Shown: positions 1 through 11,251 of the stretch, in pieces
Position numbering within the stretch: position 1 is the stretch's first letter
Layout: each line of letters begins with the position of its first letter
Assembly (NCBI RefSeq): GCF_003031265.1
Contig: NZ_CP019966.1
Span: 1 to 64,000, forward strand
Direction of reading: 5' to 3'
From: Rhodopseudomonas palustris
GTDB taxonomy: Bacteria > Pseudomonadota > Alphaproteobacteria > Rhizobiales > Xanthobacteraceae
DNA length: 64,000 bases
Position numbers and translations under genes: made by a program
The notes under the pieces: model-generated
Told to the model about the DNA's origin: nothing
Databases searched by the model: none
The model's input: the letters and a program-made list of their open reading frames with translations, nothing else

Positions 1-678
1 ACCGGTCGAGGCGAAATCTTCACCCTCCCCTCGGAATCATATCCATTGCAGCGGAGGGGCCGTCGTGGTTTTCATAGTCCACCCGCGACGCCCACGGCTC
101 TTCAGATCAGCGCGGTTTGAGAACCAAGGGCGGACATGCAAATCGGCGGCGGTGTGCATGTTGGTGGCTTTTCCAAATGACGGTCGACCTGCAACTCATA
201 GCAATATGGGGCCGGCGAAGCCGTGTCTGAATTCAAGCGGAAGCCTTCGTTCGAAGGTTTCTAAAGAACGACGGCACCGGCGATCCAGCGGAATGCAGAC
301 GCAGTCTTGGTGAGAGCATCGACGCGGTTTTGTTTTGGCGACGTCTGGCCGCGCGCAAGCGCGGCGAGAGGGGGAGGTTTCATGAGCACCGAAGTCGACG
401 TATCATTCGAACCTGCCGATCATCCGGTTGAATTTTCCGCCTTCGCGGGCCATGCGTTTTTCAATAGTCATTGCCGTGCTCACACTCCGGTTTATCCGTC
501 GAGTCCTCCGCTGAGCTGACCTTTTTCCATCTCTCTTCGGCCCTGATCTGACGCCGGCTGCTTCAGCCGAAGCGGCGGAGCCATGTCCGAACTCAACTCG
601 CTGGTCGCGGCGATGGCGTGAGCCGTCATGGCTCGCCGCTGCGATGGCCCGTAACTCTGGAATTGAAAAGCTGCTGAA
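1..678. other. Non-coding region upstream of dnaA
   Basis: About 680 bases without a convincing gene. Short open frames here have no recognisable protein and poor codon structure. A possible hairpin (CCCCTC at 27-32 with GAGGGG at 54-59) could end a gene outside the window. I looked for the DnaA box TTATCCACA and found no exact copy, so this is not clearly oriC. The dnaA promoter must lie here, but I cannot place it. Confidence 0.5.
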
Positions 679-2097
679 ATGTCGAACATGGAACAGGATC
701 GCTGGTCACGCGTGAAGGGCCGTTTGCGCTCGAGCGTCGGCGAGGACGTTTATTCGAGCTGGTTCGCGCGGATGGACCTCGAAAGCGTCCAGGACGAGAG
801 CGTGCACCTGTCGGTGCCGACCCGGTTCCTGAAGAGCTGGATTCAGACGCACTACTCCGACAAGGTGCTGTCGTGCTGGCAGGCCGAACTGCCGGAGGTC
901 AATCGCGTCGACCTCACCGTACGTTCGCCGGTGCGCTGTGCAGCGCCCGCCAAGGAAGCGCCGGCGCCGGTGGAGAGCCGCCGCGACGAGCAGCGTCCGT
1001 CGGCTGAACGCAGCAACGGCGCGACGCCGGTCTCGGCCAATCACGATGCGCTCGGCGGCTCGCCGCTCGATCCGCGCCTGACGTTTGCGAGCTTCGTGGT
1101 CGGCCGCTCCAATACGCTGGCGCACGCCGCCGCCAAGCAGGTGGCCGAAGGCCGCCGCGGCGACCCGGTGATGTTCAATCCGCTCTACATTCACTCCGGC
1201 GTCGGTCTCGGCAAAACCCATCTGCTGCAGGCCGTGACCTGGGCCGGCAATGCCGGCACCGAACGCAAGGTGCTGTATCTCACCGCCGAGAAGTTCATGT
1301 ACGGCTTCGTCGCGGCGCTGAAGACGCAGACCTCGCTCGCCTTCAAGGAAGCGCTGCGCGGCATCGACGTGCTGGTGATCGACGATCTTCAATTCCTGCA
1401 GGGCAAGACCACTCAGGCCGAGTTCTGCCACACGCTGAACGCGCTGATCGACGCCGGCCGCCAGGTGGTGGTGGCCGCCGACCGGCCGCCGGCCGATCTG
1501 GAAAGCCTCGACGAGCGCGTGCGCTCGCGGCTCGCCGGTGGTCTCGTGGTCGAAATGGCGCCGCTCGGCGAAGATCTGCGCCTCGGCATCCTGCGCTCGC
1601 GCGTGGTCGCGGCCCGCACCCATCACGTCAGCTTCGACGTGCCGCAGCCGGTGCTCGAGTATCTCGCGCGCACCATCACGCATAATGGCCGCGATCTCGA
1701 AGGCGCGATCAATCGCCTGCTGGCGCACTCCAAACTGAACAATCAGCCGGTGACGCTGGAGATGGCCGAGCACGAAGTGCGCGACCTGATCCGCCCATCC
1801 GAGCCGAAGCGCATCAAGATCGAAGACATTCAGCGCATCGTGGCGCGGCAGTACAATGTCAGCCGCTCCGATCTGTTGTCGTCGCGCCGGACCGCCAATG
1901 TGGTGCGGCCGCGTCAGGTCGCGATGTATCTGGCCAAGACGCTGACGCTGCGCTCGCTGCCGGAGATCGGCCGCCGCTTTGGCGGGCGCGACCACACCAC
2001 GGTGCTGCATGCCGTGCGCAAGATCGAAGGGCTGGTGTCGAAGGACACCACGCTGTCGGACGAGGTCGAATCCCTGAAGCGCCAGCTTCAGGAGTAA
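679..2097 (+). CDS. dnaA: Chromosomal replication initiator DnaA
   Basis: DnaA binds oriC, oligomerises with ATP and opens the duplex. The 472-residue protein has the full family layout: an N-terminal DnaB-interaction domain, a variable linker (about 85-125), an AAA+ core with Walker A GVGLGKTH and Walker [11 protein letters not shown], and a C-terminal DNA-binding domain with the signature [16 protein letters not shown]. The start is the ATG in AAATGTCGAAC. It heads the run dnaA-dnaN-recF-gyrB, typical of the replication-origin region in rhizobiales. A GC-rich hairpin at 2209-2226 lies between dnaA and dnaN. Confidence 0.98.
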   Translation: MSNMEQDRWSRVKGRLRSSVGEDVYSSWFARMDLESVQDESVHLSVPTRFLKSWIQTHYSDKVLSCWQAELPEVNRVDLTVRSPVRCAAPAKEAPAPVESRRDEQRPSAERSNGATPVSANHDALGGSPLDPRLTFASFVVGRSNTLAHAAAKQVAEGRRGDPVMFNPLYIHSGVGLGKTHLLQAVTWAGNAGTERKVLYLTAEKFMYGFVAALKTQTSLAFKEALRGIDVLVIDDLQFLQGKTTQAEFCHTLNALIDAGRQVVVAADRPPADLESLDERVRSRLAGGLVVEMAPLGEDLRLGILRSRVVAARTHHVSFDVPQPVLEYLARTITHNGRDLEGAINRLLAHSKLNNQPVTLEMAEHEVRDLIRPSEPKRIKIEDIQRIVARQYNVSRSDLLSSRRTANVVRPRQVAMYLAKTLTLRSLPEIGRRFGGRDHTTVLHAVRKIEGLVSKDTTLSDEVESLKRQLQE

Positions 2098-2338
2098 GGC
2101 GCTCGCGCTCGCTGCAGGCGGCCTTCATTCTCGGGCCGAATCTCGGGGAAATTTGCGCCGGCGGCGGTCGCGTGCTCTTGCGTCGATCGCTCAACCACGC
2201 CACCCTGCGGACCCCCCGCGGGGTCCGGGCGACCTCAGCGGGTGCCAATGGCCTTGGCGCCGCAACGGCTGCCGGGCACCTCCATCATATCCGGCAGCTT
2301 CATCACACGATGTGGGCGCGGAGCAGGCGGGTTTTGCA

Positions 2339-3457
2339 ATGAAGGTCACGGTCGAACGCGCGCAACTGTTGAAGTCGTTGAGCCACGTGCATCGCGTGGT
2401 CGAGCGCCGCAACACCATCCCGATCCTCGGCAACGTGCTGGTGCGCGCCGAAAACGCGCAGCTTGCGCTGAAGGCGACCGACCTCGACCTCGAGGTCACC
2501 GAGACGCTGCCGGCCGAAACCGCGACCGCGGGTTCGACGACCGTGCCGGCGCATATGTTTTACGACATCGTCCGCAAGCTGCCGGACGGCTCGCAGATCG
2601 TGCTCGAGAGCGACGGCGACCGCTCGGTGCTGGCGATCCGCGCCGGCCGCTCGCGGTTCACGCTGCAGACGCTGCCGGAGAGCGACTTCCCGGATCTTGC
2701 CGCCGGCGAGATGAGCCACGCCTTCCGGCTGCCGGCCTCCGACGTCAAGCGGCTGATCGATCGCACCCAGTTCGCGATCTCGACCGAAGAGACCCGCTAC
2801 TATCTCAACGGTATCTATCTGCACACCGCCGGCAGCCCCAAGGCTTCGAGCTTGCGCGCGGTTGCGACCGACGGCCACCGGCTGGCGCAGCTCGACCTGA
2901 CGCTGCCGAGCGGCGCCGACGGCATGCCGGGCGTGATCGTACCGCGCAAGACCGTGGGCGAAGTGCAGCGGCTGATCGAAGACACCGAAGCCGAGATCGG
3001 CATCGAACTGTCGACCGGCAAAATCCGCTTCACGCTCGGCAATGTCGTGCTGACCTCCAAGCTGATCGACGGCACCTTCCCGGACTACGGCCGGGTGATC
3101 CCGCAGAACAACGACAAGGAACTGCTGGTCGACAAGAAGGACTTCGAAGCCGCGGTCGACCGCGTCTCGACGATTTCTTCTGAACGCGGCCGCGCCGTGA
3201 AGCTGGCGCTGTCCGCCGGCAAGCTGGTGCTGTCGGTGACCAATCCGGATTCCGGCAGCGCGACCGAAGAACTCGAGGTCGAATACGCTTCCGATCCGCT
3301 CGATATCGGCTTCAACTCGCGCTATCTGCTCGACATCGCCGCGCAGATCGAAGGCGAAGTCGCCGTTCTCAAGCTCGCCGATCCCGGCTCGCCGACCCTG
3401 ATCCAGGACCGCGATTCCAAGAATGCGCTGTACGTCCTGATGCCGATGCGGGTGTAA
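2339..3457 (+). CDS. dnaN: DNA polymerase III beta subunit (sliding clamp)
   Basis: DnaN forms the dimeric ring that tethers DNA polymerase III to the template. The 372-residue protein begins MKVTVERAQLLKSL and ends ALYVLMPMRV, both typical of the family, and fits the usual 365-375 residues and three-domain fold. The same frame stays open 186 bases upstream, but the ATG at 2339 is chosen because it gives the conserved N-terminus. The gap to dnaA is 241 bases, so it may also have its own promoter. Confidence 0.97.
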   Translation: MKVTVERAQLLKSLSHVHRVVERRNTIPILGNVLVRAENAQLALKATDLDLEVTETLPAETATAGSTTVPAHMFYDIVRKLPDGSQIVLESDGDRSVLAIRAGRSRFTLQTLPESDFPDLAAGEMSHAFRLPASDVKRLIDRTQFAISTEETRYYLNGIYLHTAGSPKASSLRAVATDGHRLAQLDLTLPSGADGMPGVIVPRKTVGEVQRLIEDTEAEIGIELSTGKIRFTLGNVVLTSKLIDGTFPDYGRVIPQNNDKELLVDKKDFEAAVDRVSTISSERGRAVKLALSAGKLVLSVTNPDSGSATEELEVEYASDPLDIGFNSRYLLDIAAQIEGEVAVLKLADPGSPTLIQDRDSKNALYVLMPMRV

Positions 3458-3507
3458 TACGAGCCGCTTCAATAGCACCATCGTCATCGCACGGTTGGAG
3501 CCGAATT

Positions 3508-3648
3508 CGTCATTGCCGGGCTTGACCCGGCAATCCATCTTGATCGTGTGACCCAAGCGTTGCGGCCAGCGAGACGTCGCAGGATCTCGACGATAATTCT
3601 GTCCGCTGGCGCGGACGCTTGATTGCCGGGTCAAGCCCGGCAATGACA
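3508..3648. repeat. Palindromic repeat pair, family A
   Basis: Two hairpins lie between dnaN and recF: TTGCCGGG-cttga-CCCGGCAA at 3513-3533 and TTGCCGGG-tcaag-CCCGGCAA at 3623-3643. With their flanks (gtcattg and caatgac) the two units are inverted relative to each other, so the whole element can fold as one long cruciform. Related elements occur at 7553-7642 and 46640-46712. This resembles dispersed extragenic palindromes of Bradyrhizobiaceae. Confidence 0.85.
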
Positions 3649-3656
3649 CCCTGATC

Positions 3657-4796
3657 ATGACCGCCGCCCGCATCACACGCCTGACGCTGACGCATTTTCG
3701 GAACTATCGCGGGGCGTCGCTGACCACGACGGCCGACCAGGTGGTGCTGGTCGGGCCGAACGGCGCCGGCAAGACCAATTGTTTGGAAGCGATCTCGTTT
3801 CTGTCGCCGGGCCGCGGATTGCGGCGTGCGACGCTGGAAGACGTCGCCGATCATGAGGGCGACGGCTCCTGGGCGGTGTCGGCCGAAGTCGAAGGTGCGC
3901 TCGGGCTGGCGACGCTCGGCACCGGGATCGAGCCGCCGCGCGGCGACACCACAACGACGCGGCGTTGCCGGATCGACCGCGAGCCGGTCGGGTCGGCGGC
4001 CGCGTTCGGCGATCATCTGCGGATGGTGTGGCTGACGCCGTCGATGGATGGGCTGTTCATGGGCGCGGCCTCGGAACGCCGGCGGTTCTTCGACCGCCTG
4101 GTGCTGGCGATCGACAGCGGCCATTCGGCCCGGGTTTCGGCGCTCGATCGCAGCCTTCGGTCGCGCAACCGGCTTCTCGAAGACATCCGCAACGCCGACT
4201 CGCACTGGCTCGACGCCATCGAGCGCGAAACCGCGGAGCTTGCGATCGCAGTGGCAGCCCAGCGCGGCCAGACCGCGCTCAAGCTCGCCGCGATGCTCGA
4301 CGCCCGCGGCGCCACCTCGGCATTTCCGTCTGCCAAGATCATGCTCGACGGCTGGATGGAGAACGCGCTGACCTCCGAGCCGGCGACCGCGGTGGAAGAC
4401 CGCTACCGCGCCATCCTGCGCGACAGCCGCGGCCGCGACGCCGCCGCCGGCCGCACGCTCGACGGACCGCACCTTACCGATCTCGAAGTGATCTACGCGC
4501 CCAAGGCGATGCCGGCGCGCGATGCCTCCACCGGCGAACAGAAGGCCCTGCTGATCGGCCTGGTGCTGGCGCACGCGCAGCTCGTTGCCGAAACCACTTC
4601 GATCACGCCGCTGCTGCTGCTCGATGAAGTGGTGGCGCATCTCGACCCCGGCCGCCGCGCGGCGCTGTTCACCGAACTCGGCAAGCTCGGCGCGCAGGTT
4701 TGGATGACTGGCGCCGATCCTTTGGCGTTTGCCGAGATCGGTCCGGCAGCAGGCATTTTCGACGTCGAGAACGGGCGAATCAGGCCGCGCGGATGA
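3657..4796 (+). CDS. recF: DNA replication and repair protein RecF
   Basis: RecF is an SMC-like ATPase that helps RecOR load RecA at single-strand gaps. The 379-residue protein has Walker A GPNGAGKTN near residue 36, the ABC signature STGEQKALLIGLVLAHAQL, and Walker B LLLLDEVVAHLD. The ATG at 3657 gives the conserved start TAARITRLTLTHFRNY. It lies downstream of a palindromic repeat that separates it from dnaN, so co-transcription with dnaN may be partial. Confidence 0.97.
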   Translation: MTAARITRLTLTHFRNYRGASLTTTADQVVLVGPNGAGKTNCLEAISFLSPGRGLRRATLEDVADHEGDGSWAVSAEVEGALGLATLGTGIEPPRGDTTTTRRCRIDREPVGSAAAFGDHLRMVWLTPSMDGLFMGAASERRRFFDRLVLAIDSGHSARVSALDRSLRSRNRLLEDIRNADSHWLDAIERETAELAIAVAAQRGQTALKLAAMLDARGATSAFPSAKIMLDGWMENALTSEPATAVEDRYRAILRDSRGRDAAAGRTLDGPHLTDLEVIYAPKAMPARDASTGEQKALLIGLVLAHAQLVAETTSITPLLLLDEVVAHLDPGRRAALFTELGKLGAQVWMTGADPLAFAEIGPAAGIFDVENGRIRPRG

Positions 4797-4931
4797 GGCG
4801 CTGAGACGCGCAAAATCGGCAGCTTGGCCGCGGTTTGCAGCGACCGTCGAATCGGCCTTCGCGAGGCTTGCGAACGCGGCTAAAATCTCTATCTCTTCAA
4901 CGGGTTGAACGGCGCGACTTTGCGCTGGTGA

Positions 4932-7454
<2,523 letters not shown>

Positions 7455-7552
7455 CTGACGTCGTCGATCGCAGCGATCTCCGAGACGCTGCGCCTTTGCC
7501 CTAAGGGCTACCCGACACGCGCCCTCCGAAATCCAGCGCGTCCGTCTCCACG

Positions 7553-7642
7553 CGTCATACCCGGCCTTGTGCCGGGCATCCACGCCTTGCCGACGTCCAT
7601 GCGCGAAAGGCGTGGATGGCCGGGACAAGCCCGGCCATGACG
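7553..7642. repeat. Palindromic repeat, family A-like, after gyrB
   Basis: A long inverted repeat: the left arm begins cgtcatacccggccttgtg and the right arm ends acaagcccggccatgacg, with complementary caccgcct-like inner parts (ccacgcctt and aaggcgtgg). It lies between the convergent ends of gyrB and hppD and may act as a bidirectional transcript end. The 285-base gap holds no other recognisable feature. Confidence 0.8.
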
Positions 7643-7739
7643 GCATTCGTGGCGAACTAAGTGACCTACAAAAATGCTGTGAGTCGAGTGCGCTTACTGA
7701 GCTAAACTTTGGGGCGCCCGGCAACGCCGAGTCCCACGC

Positions 7740-8858
7740 CTAAGCCGCCTCCCCCGTCTTCAGCACGCCTCTGCGGATCTGGTCTTCTTCGATCGACTCG
7801 AACAGCGCCTTGAAGTTGCCTTCGCCGAAGCCGTCATCGCCCTTGCGTTGGATGAATTCGAAGAAGATCGGGCCGATCGCATTGGCCGAGAAGATCTGCA
7901 GCAGCACCTTGGTCTGACCGCCGTCCACAACGCCTTCGCCGTCGATTAGAATGCCGTTTCGCTGCAGCCGGGCGACATCCTCACCATGCTTTGGCAGCCG
8001 TGCATCGACGCGCTCGAAATACGTCTCGGGCGGCGACGGCATGAACGGCAGGCCGGCGGCGCGCAGGCCTTCGACGGTGCTGTAGATATCGCGGCAGCCG
8101 CAGGCGATGTGCTGAATACCCTCGCCGCGATACAGGTTGAGATATTCTTCGATCTGGCCGGAGTCGCCGGCATCCTCGTTGATCGGAATCCGGATCTTGC
8201 CATCCGGACTGGTCAGCGCGCGCGAGAACAGGCCGGAGGCGCGGCCCTCGATATCGAAGAAGCGGATCTGCCGGAAGTTGAACAGCTTGGCGTAGAACTC
8301 CGTCCATACGTCCATGCGGCCGCGATGAACGTTGTGGGTCAGGTGATCGATGTAATAGAGGCCGGCCCCTATCGGCCGAGCATCACGGGCGCCGACCCAA
8401 TCGAACTCGGCGTCATAAGCCGAGCCCTTGGCGCCGTAGCGATCGACGAAATACAGCAGGCTTCCACCAATGCCTTTGATGGCCGGGACGTCCAGCGTGG
8501 CCTGCGCGGCCGTGACGCCGGCCGGTTCGGCGCCGAGTGCGATCGCCCGCTCATAGGCCTCCTTGGCATCGACCACCCGGAACGCCATCGACGGCGCACA
8601 AGGGCCGTGCGCGGTGACGAAGTCGGTGCCGTGGGTGCCGGGCTGCTCATTGACCAGATAGTTGACGTCACCTTGGCGATAGACCGAGATCGCTTTGGTG
8701 CGATGTTTCGCAACCAGGCTGAAGCCCATCAGCTTGAACAGGCTATGAAGCTGCGCCGGATCCGGATGGGCGAATTCGACGAATTCGAAGCCATCCGTGC
8801 CCATCGGATTGTCGGCGCTGATCGTGGCCGGCTGCGCATCGTGCGGAAATGGTCCCAT
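7740..8858 (-). CDS. hppD: 4-hydroxyphenylpyruvate dioxygenase
   Basis: A non-haem Fe(II) dioxygenase converting 4-hydroxyphenylpyruvate to homogentisate in tyrosine breakdown. The 372 residues match the family length. The expected metal ligands are visible: His in YIDHLTHNVHRG, His in GIQHIACGCRDI, and Glu in GPIFFEFIQRKGDDGFGEG. The start ATG at 8858 is preceded by GGAGGAGCC. An in-frame upstream extension to 8915 lacks this site. The gene is divergent from an Lrp-type regulator about 125 bases away, which probably controls it. Confidence 0.96.
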   Translation of the reverse strand: MGPFPHDAQPATISADNPMGTDGFEFVEFAHPDPAQLHSLFKLMGFSLVAKHRTKAISVYRQGDVNYLVNEQPGTHGTDFVTAHGPCAPSMAFRVVDAKEAYERAIALGAEPAGVTAAQATLDVPAIKGIGGSLLYFVDRYGAKGSAYDAEFDWVGARDARPIGAGLYYIDHLTHNVHRGRMDVWTEFYAKLFNFRQIRFFDIEGRASGLFSRALTSPDGKIRIPINEDAGDSGQIEEYLNLYRGEGIQHIACGCRDIYSTVEGLRAAGLPFMPSPPETYFERVDARLPKHGEDVARLQRNGILIDGEGVVDGGQTKVLLQIFSANAIGPIFFEFIQRKGDDGFGEGNFKALFESIEEDQIRRGVLKTGEAA

Positions 8859-8984
8859 TGGCGGCTCCTCCAGATTGGTTCTTTGAGCCGGTAGTATCGT
8901 CCGCGCCGCCCGCAAGAAGCGTGCAAATGCGAGCCGATCGCGCTAGCCTGCGCACGATCCGTGCATCAAACCGAGCTTTTTCGC

Positions 8985-9464
8985 ATGATATCTGTCGATG
9001 CGTTCGACTTGAAGATCCTCAGCGCGCTGCAGGACGATGGCCGCCTCACCAACCAGGAGCTGGCCGACCGGGTGCAGCTGTCGCCGTCGCAATGCTCGCG
9101 GCGGCGGATGCGGCTGGAGCAGGACAATATCATTACCGGCTATCGGGCCGAGCTGTCCGGCGATGCGCTTGGCTTCGGCGTGGTCGCCTTCATCCAGATC
9201 ACGCTGGCGACGCACTCGCCGGGCAACGCCGAGAAGTTTCGATCACTGGTCGGCCGGATCGACGAAGTGCAGGAAGCCTATTCGCTGACCGGTGATGCGG
9301 ACTACGTGCTGAAGGCCGTACTGCGCGACCTGAAAGGCCTCTCCGACCTCGTCAACAACGTGCTGATGCCGCACCAGAGTGTCGCGCATGTGCGCTCGTC
9401 AATCGTGCTCGATCGCCTCAAGGAAAGCGCACGGCTGCCGCTGAAACAGCTCACGGACGGCTGA
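8985..9464 (+). CDS. Lrp/AsnC-family transcriptional regulator
   Basis: A 159-residue Lrp/AsnC protein: an N-terminal helix-turn-helix (DAFDLKILSALQDDGRLTNQ, then LADRVQLSPSQCSRRRMRLE) and a C-terminal RAM ligand-sensing domain (SLTGDADYVLKAVLRDLKGL). It is divergent from hppD, so control of aromatic amino acid breakdown is a reasonable inference. The ATG at 8985 is chosen because the HTH begins right after it; a GTG at 8961 in the same frame would add eight residues. Confidence 0.9.
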   Translation: MISVDAFDLKILSALQDDGRLTNQELADRVQLSPSQCSRRRMRLEQDNIITGYRAELSGDALGFGVVAFIQITLATHSPGNAEKFRSLVGRIDEVQEAYSLTGDADYVLKAVLRDLKGLSDLVNNVLMPHQSVAHVRSSIVLDRLKESARLPLKQLTDG

Positions 9465-9509
9465 CTCTTTTGGACGACAGCGATCAGGCGCAGTACTGCC
9501 CGACGTTGT

Positions 9510-10961
9510 TCAGCTTCTCGGAATCGAGATCTGACAAACCACGCCGGCGGGCGGAAACTCCAGCTTGGCGCCGCCATTGCCGAGGCTGCGCGAGATCAGC
9601 GTCTGGCCGAAGCCGGAGCTTTGCGGCGGCGTCACCGGCGGGCCGTCGTGCTCCTGCCATTCGATCGTCAGCGCCTCGTCGGTGGCGCCGACCCGGCGCA
9701 CCGAGATCCGCCCCGACGGCACCGACAAGGCACCGTATTTCACCGCGTTGGTGGTGAGTTCATGAAACACTAAGCCGAGCGACACCGCGGTCTTGGCGTC
9801 GACCGCAATGTCGAGACCATCGGTGACGATACGGCCGCTGGACAGCGAGGCGAACGGCGCCAGCTCGGCGGCGAGCACATCGCGGATCTGCAGGTTCTGC
9901 CACGAGGCATTCGACAGCAGCGTGTGGGTCGCAGCCAGCGCCTGAATCCGGCCGGTGAAGGATTTCTGGAAATCCTCGATGGTGCGCTCGTGCGCGGCGG
10001 TGCGGGCGCAGATCGCCATCACCATGGTCAGCGTGTTCTTCACGCGATGGTCGAGCTCGCCCATCAGTAGCGCCTGATGCCGCTCGGCGGCCTTGCGCTG
10101 CGACAGGTCGACCAGCGTAACCACGCAGCCTTGAGTGCGCTCGCCCGAAACCACCAGCGGCGCCGCGCTGATCATCACGTCGGTGATCACGGCCGAGGGG
10201 ATGCGCACCGCCGCCTCCAGCCCCTGCACCGGCAAGCCCGCGGTCGCCATCACGACGATGTCGTCGCTGCTCATCAGTTCGGAAGCTTCGGGGAAGCTCA
10301 GCGCGATCGCCTCGGCAAAGGTCTTGCCGACCGGCGCCTCGGCGCAGATCCGCATCGCGGCGCCATTGAGATGGGTGACGCGGCCAGCTCGGTCGCAGAC
10401 GATCACCGCCTCGTTGGCCGAGGACAGGATCGCGCGCGCCAGCCGCTCGGACTCGCGGGCGGCGGCAGCCTGCTCGCGCTCGCTGATGTCGGTGAAGGTG
10501 ATCGCCGCGCCGCGGACCACACCAAATTCCAGCGGGGTGCCGGTGAGCAGCATGCTGCGTTCGGCACTGCCGACCCGCAGGTGGATTTCGGCGGATTGCC
10601 GTTCGCGCTGGGCCTGCGCCAGCAGGCGACGGAACGCCGCCTGATTCACCTGATCGAGCAATCCGATCAGCGCCGATGCGGTCAGCGAGCCATGGGCGTA
10701 GTCGAGCAGCGCACAAAGCGCCTGATTGGCATAGAGCAGCTGGCCATCCTGATCGAACGCCGCGGCCCCGACGTCCATCGCTTCCATGAAGGTGCGATAC
10801 GACTGGCCGCCGCCTTCGAGCGTGAACACCTGCTCTTCGTCGGCGCCGCGGACCACGACCGCATCGATTTCGCCGTCGCGGATCGCCCGCAGCGTCTCCT
10901 CGGCCTCCTCAAGCCGGGCTTCCAGTTCCGCCCTGCTCAGCGCCGAGACCGCCGACGTCAC
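9510..10961 (-). CDS. PAS-PAS-HWE sensor histidine kinase, coupled to kaiBC
   Basis: A 483-residue soluble kinase without membrane segments. There is a short N-terminal coiled coil (about 5-30), two PAS-like domains (about 50-160 and 170-290), and an HWE-type kinase core: phospho-acceptor H305 in [12 protein letters not shown]-box N405 in [12 protein letters not shown], the W435-x-E437 of the HWE group, and a final G-box [12 protein letters not shown]. The start is a GTG whose last two bases are shared with the kaiB stop (GTGA overlap), and GGAGGAG precedes it, so it is translationally coupled to kaiB. HWE kinases often feed the PhyR/EcfG stress pathway in alphaproteobacteria. A role as clock output is inference. 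Confidence 0.93.
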   Translation of the reverse strand: MTSAVSALSRAELEARLEEAEETLRAIRDGEIDAVVVRGADEEQVFTLEGGGQSYRTFMEAMDVGAAAFDQDGQLLYANQALCALLDYAHGSLTASALIGLLDQVNQAAFRRLLAQAQRERQSAEIHLRVGSAERSMLLTGTPLEFGVVRGAAITFTDISEREQAAAARESERLARAILSSANEAVIVCDRAGRVTHLNGAAMRICAEAPVGKTFAEAIALSFPEASELMSSDDIVVMATAGLPVQGLEAAVRIPSAVITDVMISAAPLVVSGERTQGCVVTLVDLSQRKAAERHQALLMGELDHRVKNTLTMVMAICARTAAHERTIEDFQKSFTGRIQALAATHTLLSNASWQNLQIRDVLAAELAPFASLSSGRIVTDGLDIAVDAKTAVSLGLVFHELTTNAVKYGALSVPSGRISVRRVGATDEALTIEWQEHDGPPVTPPQSSGFGQTLISRSLGNGGAKLEFPPAGVVCQISIPRS

Positions 10962-11242
10962 GAGGACGGCTCCTCCACCGCCAGATGCACCAGAACTTTC
11001 GGCGTATCGGACAAGTCTCCGATGATTTTGCGGATCGGCACCGGCAACTCCTTCACCAGCGTCGGGATCGCCACGATGCCGTGCTCGCGGGCGAGCTGCG
11101 GCTGCTTCTTCAGATCGATGACCTCGACCTTGTACTTGCCGGCCAGATGTTCGGCACAGATCTTCTCGAGATTGCGGATCGCCGCGAGGGATTTGGGCGT
11201 CTCGCCGGCGACGTACAGCACCAGTTTGATCGGATCGGCCAT
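10958..11242 (-). CDS. kaiB: Circadian clock protein KaiB
   Basis: KaiB is the small thioredoxin-like fold-switching partner of KaiC. The 94 residues keep the family core: [33 protein letters not shown], and [16 protein letters not shown]. Compared with cyanobacterial KaiB the C-terminus is slightly short and ends EEPSS. It starts 9 bases after the kaiC stop, with an AGGGGAC ribosome-binding site, and its stop overlaps the start of the HWE kinase gene. No kaiA is present in the window. Confidence 0.97.
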   Translation of the reverse strand: MADPIKLVLYVAGETPKSLAAIRNLEKICAEHLAGKYKVEVIDLKKQPQLAREHGIVAIPTLVKELPVPIRKIIGDLSDTPKVLVHLAVEEPSS

Positions 11243-11251
11243 CGTCGTCCC

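Noticed and set aside
65..519. Two small open frames upstream of dnaA
   Set aside because: No recognisable protein, no good ribosome-binding site, and poor codon bias.
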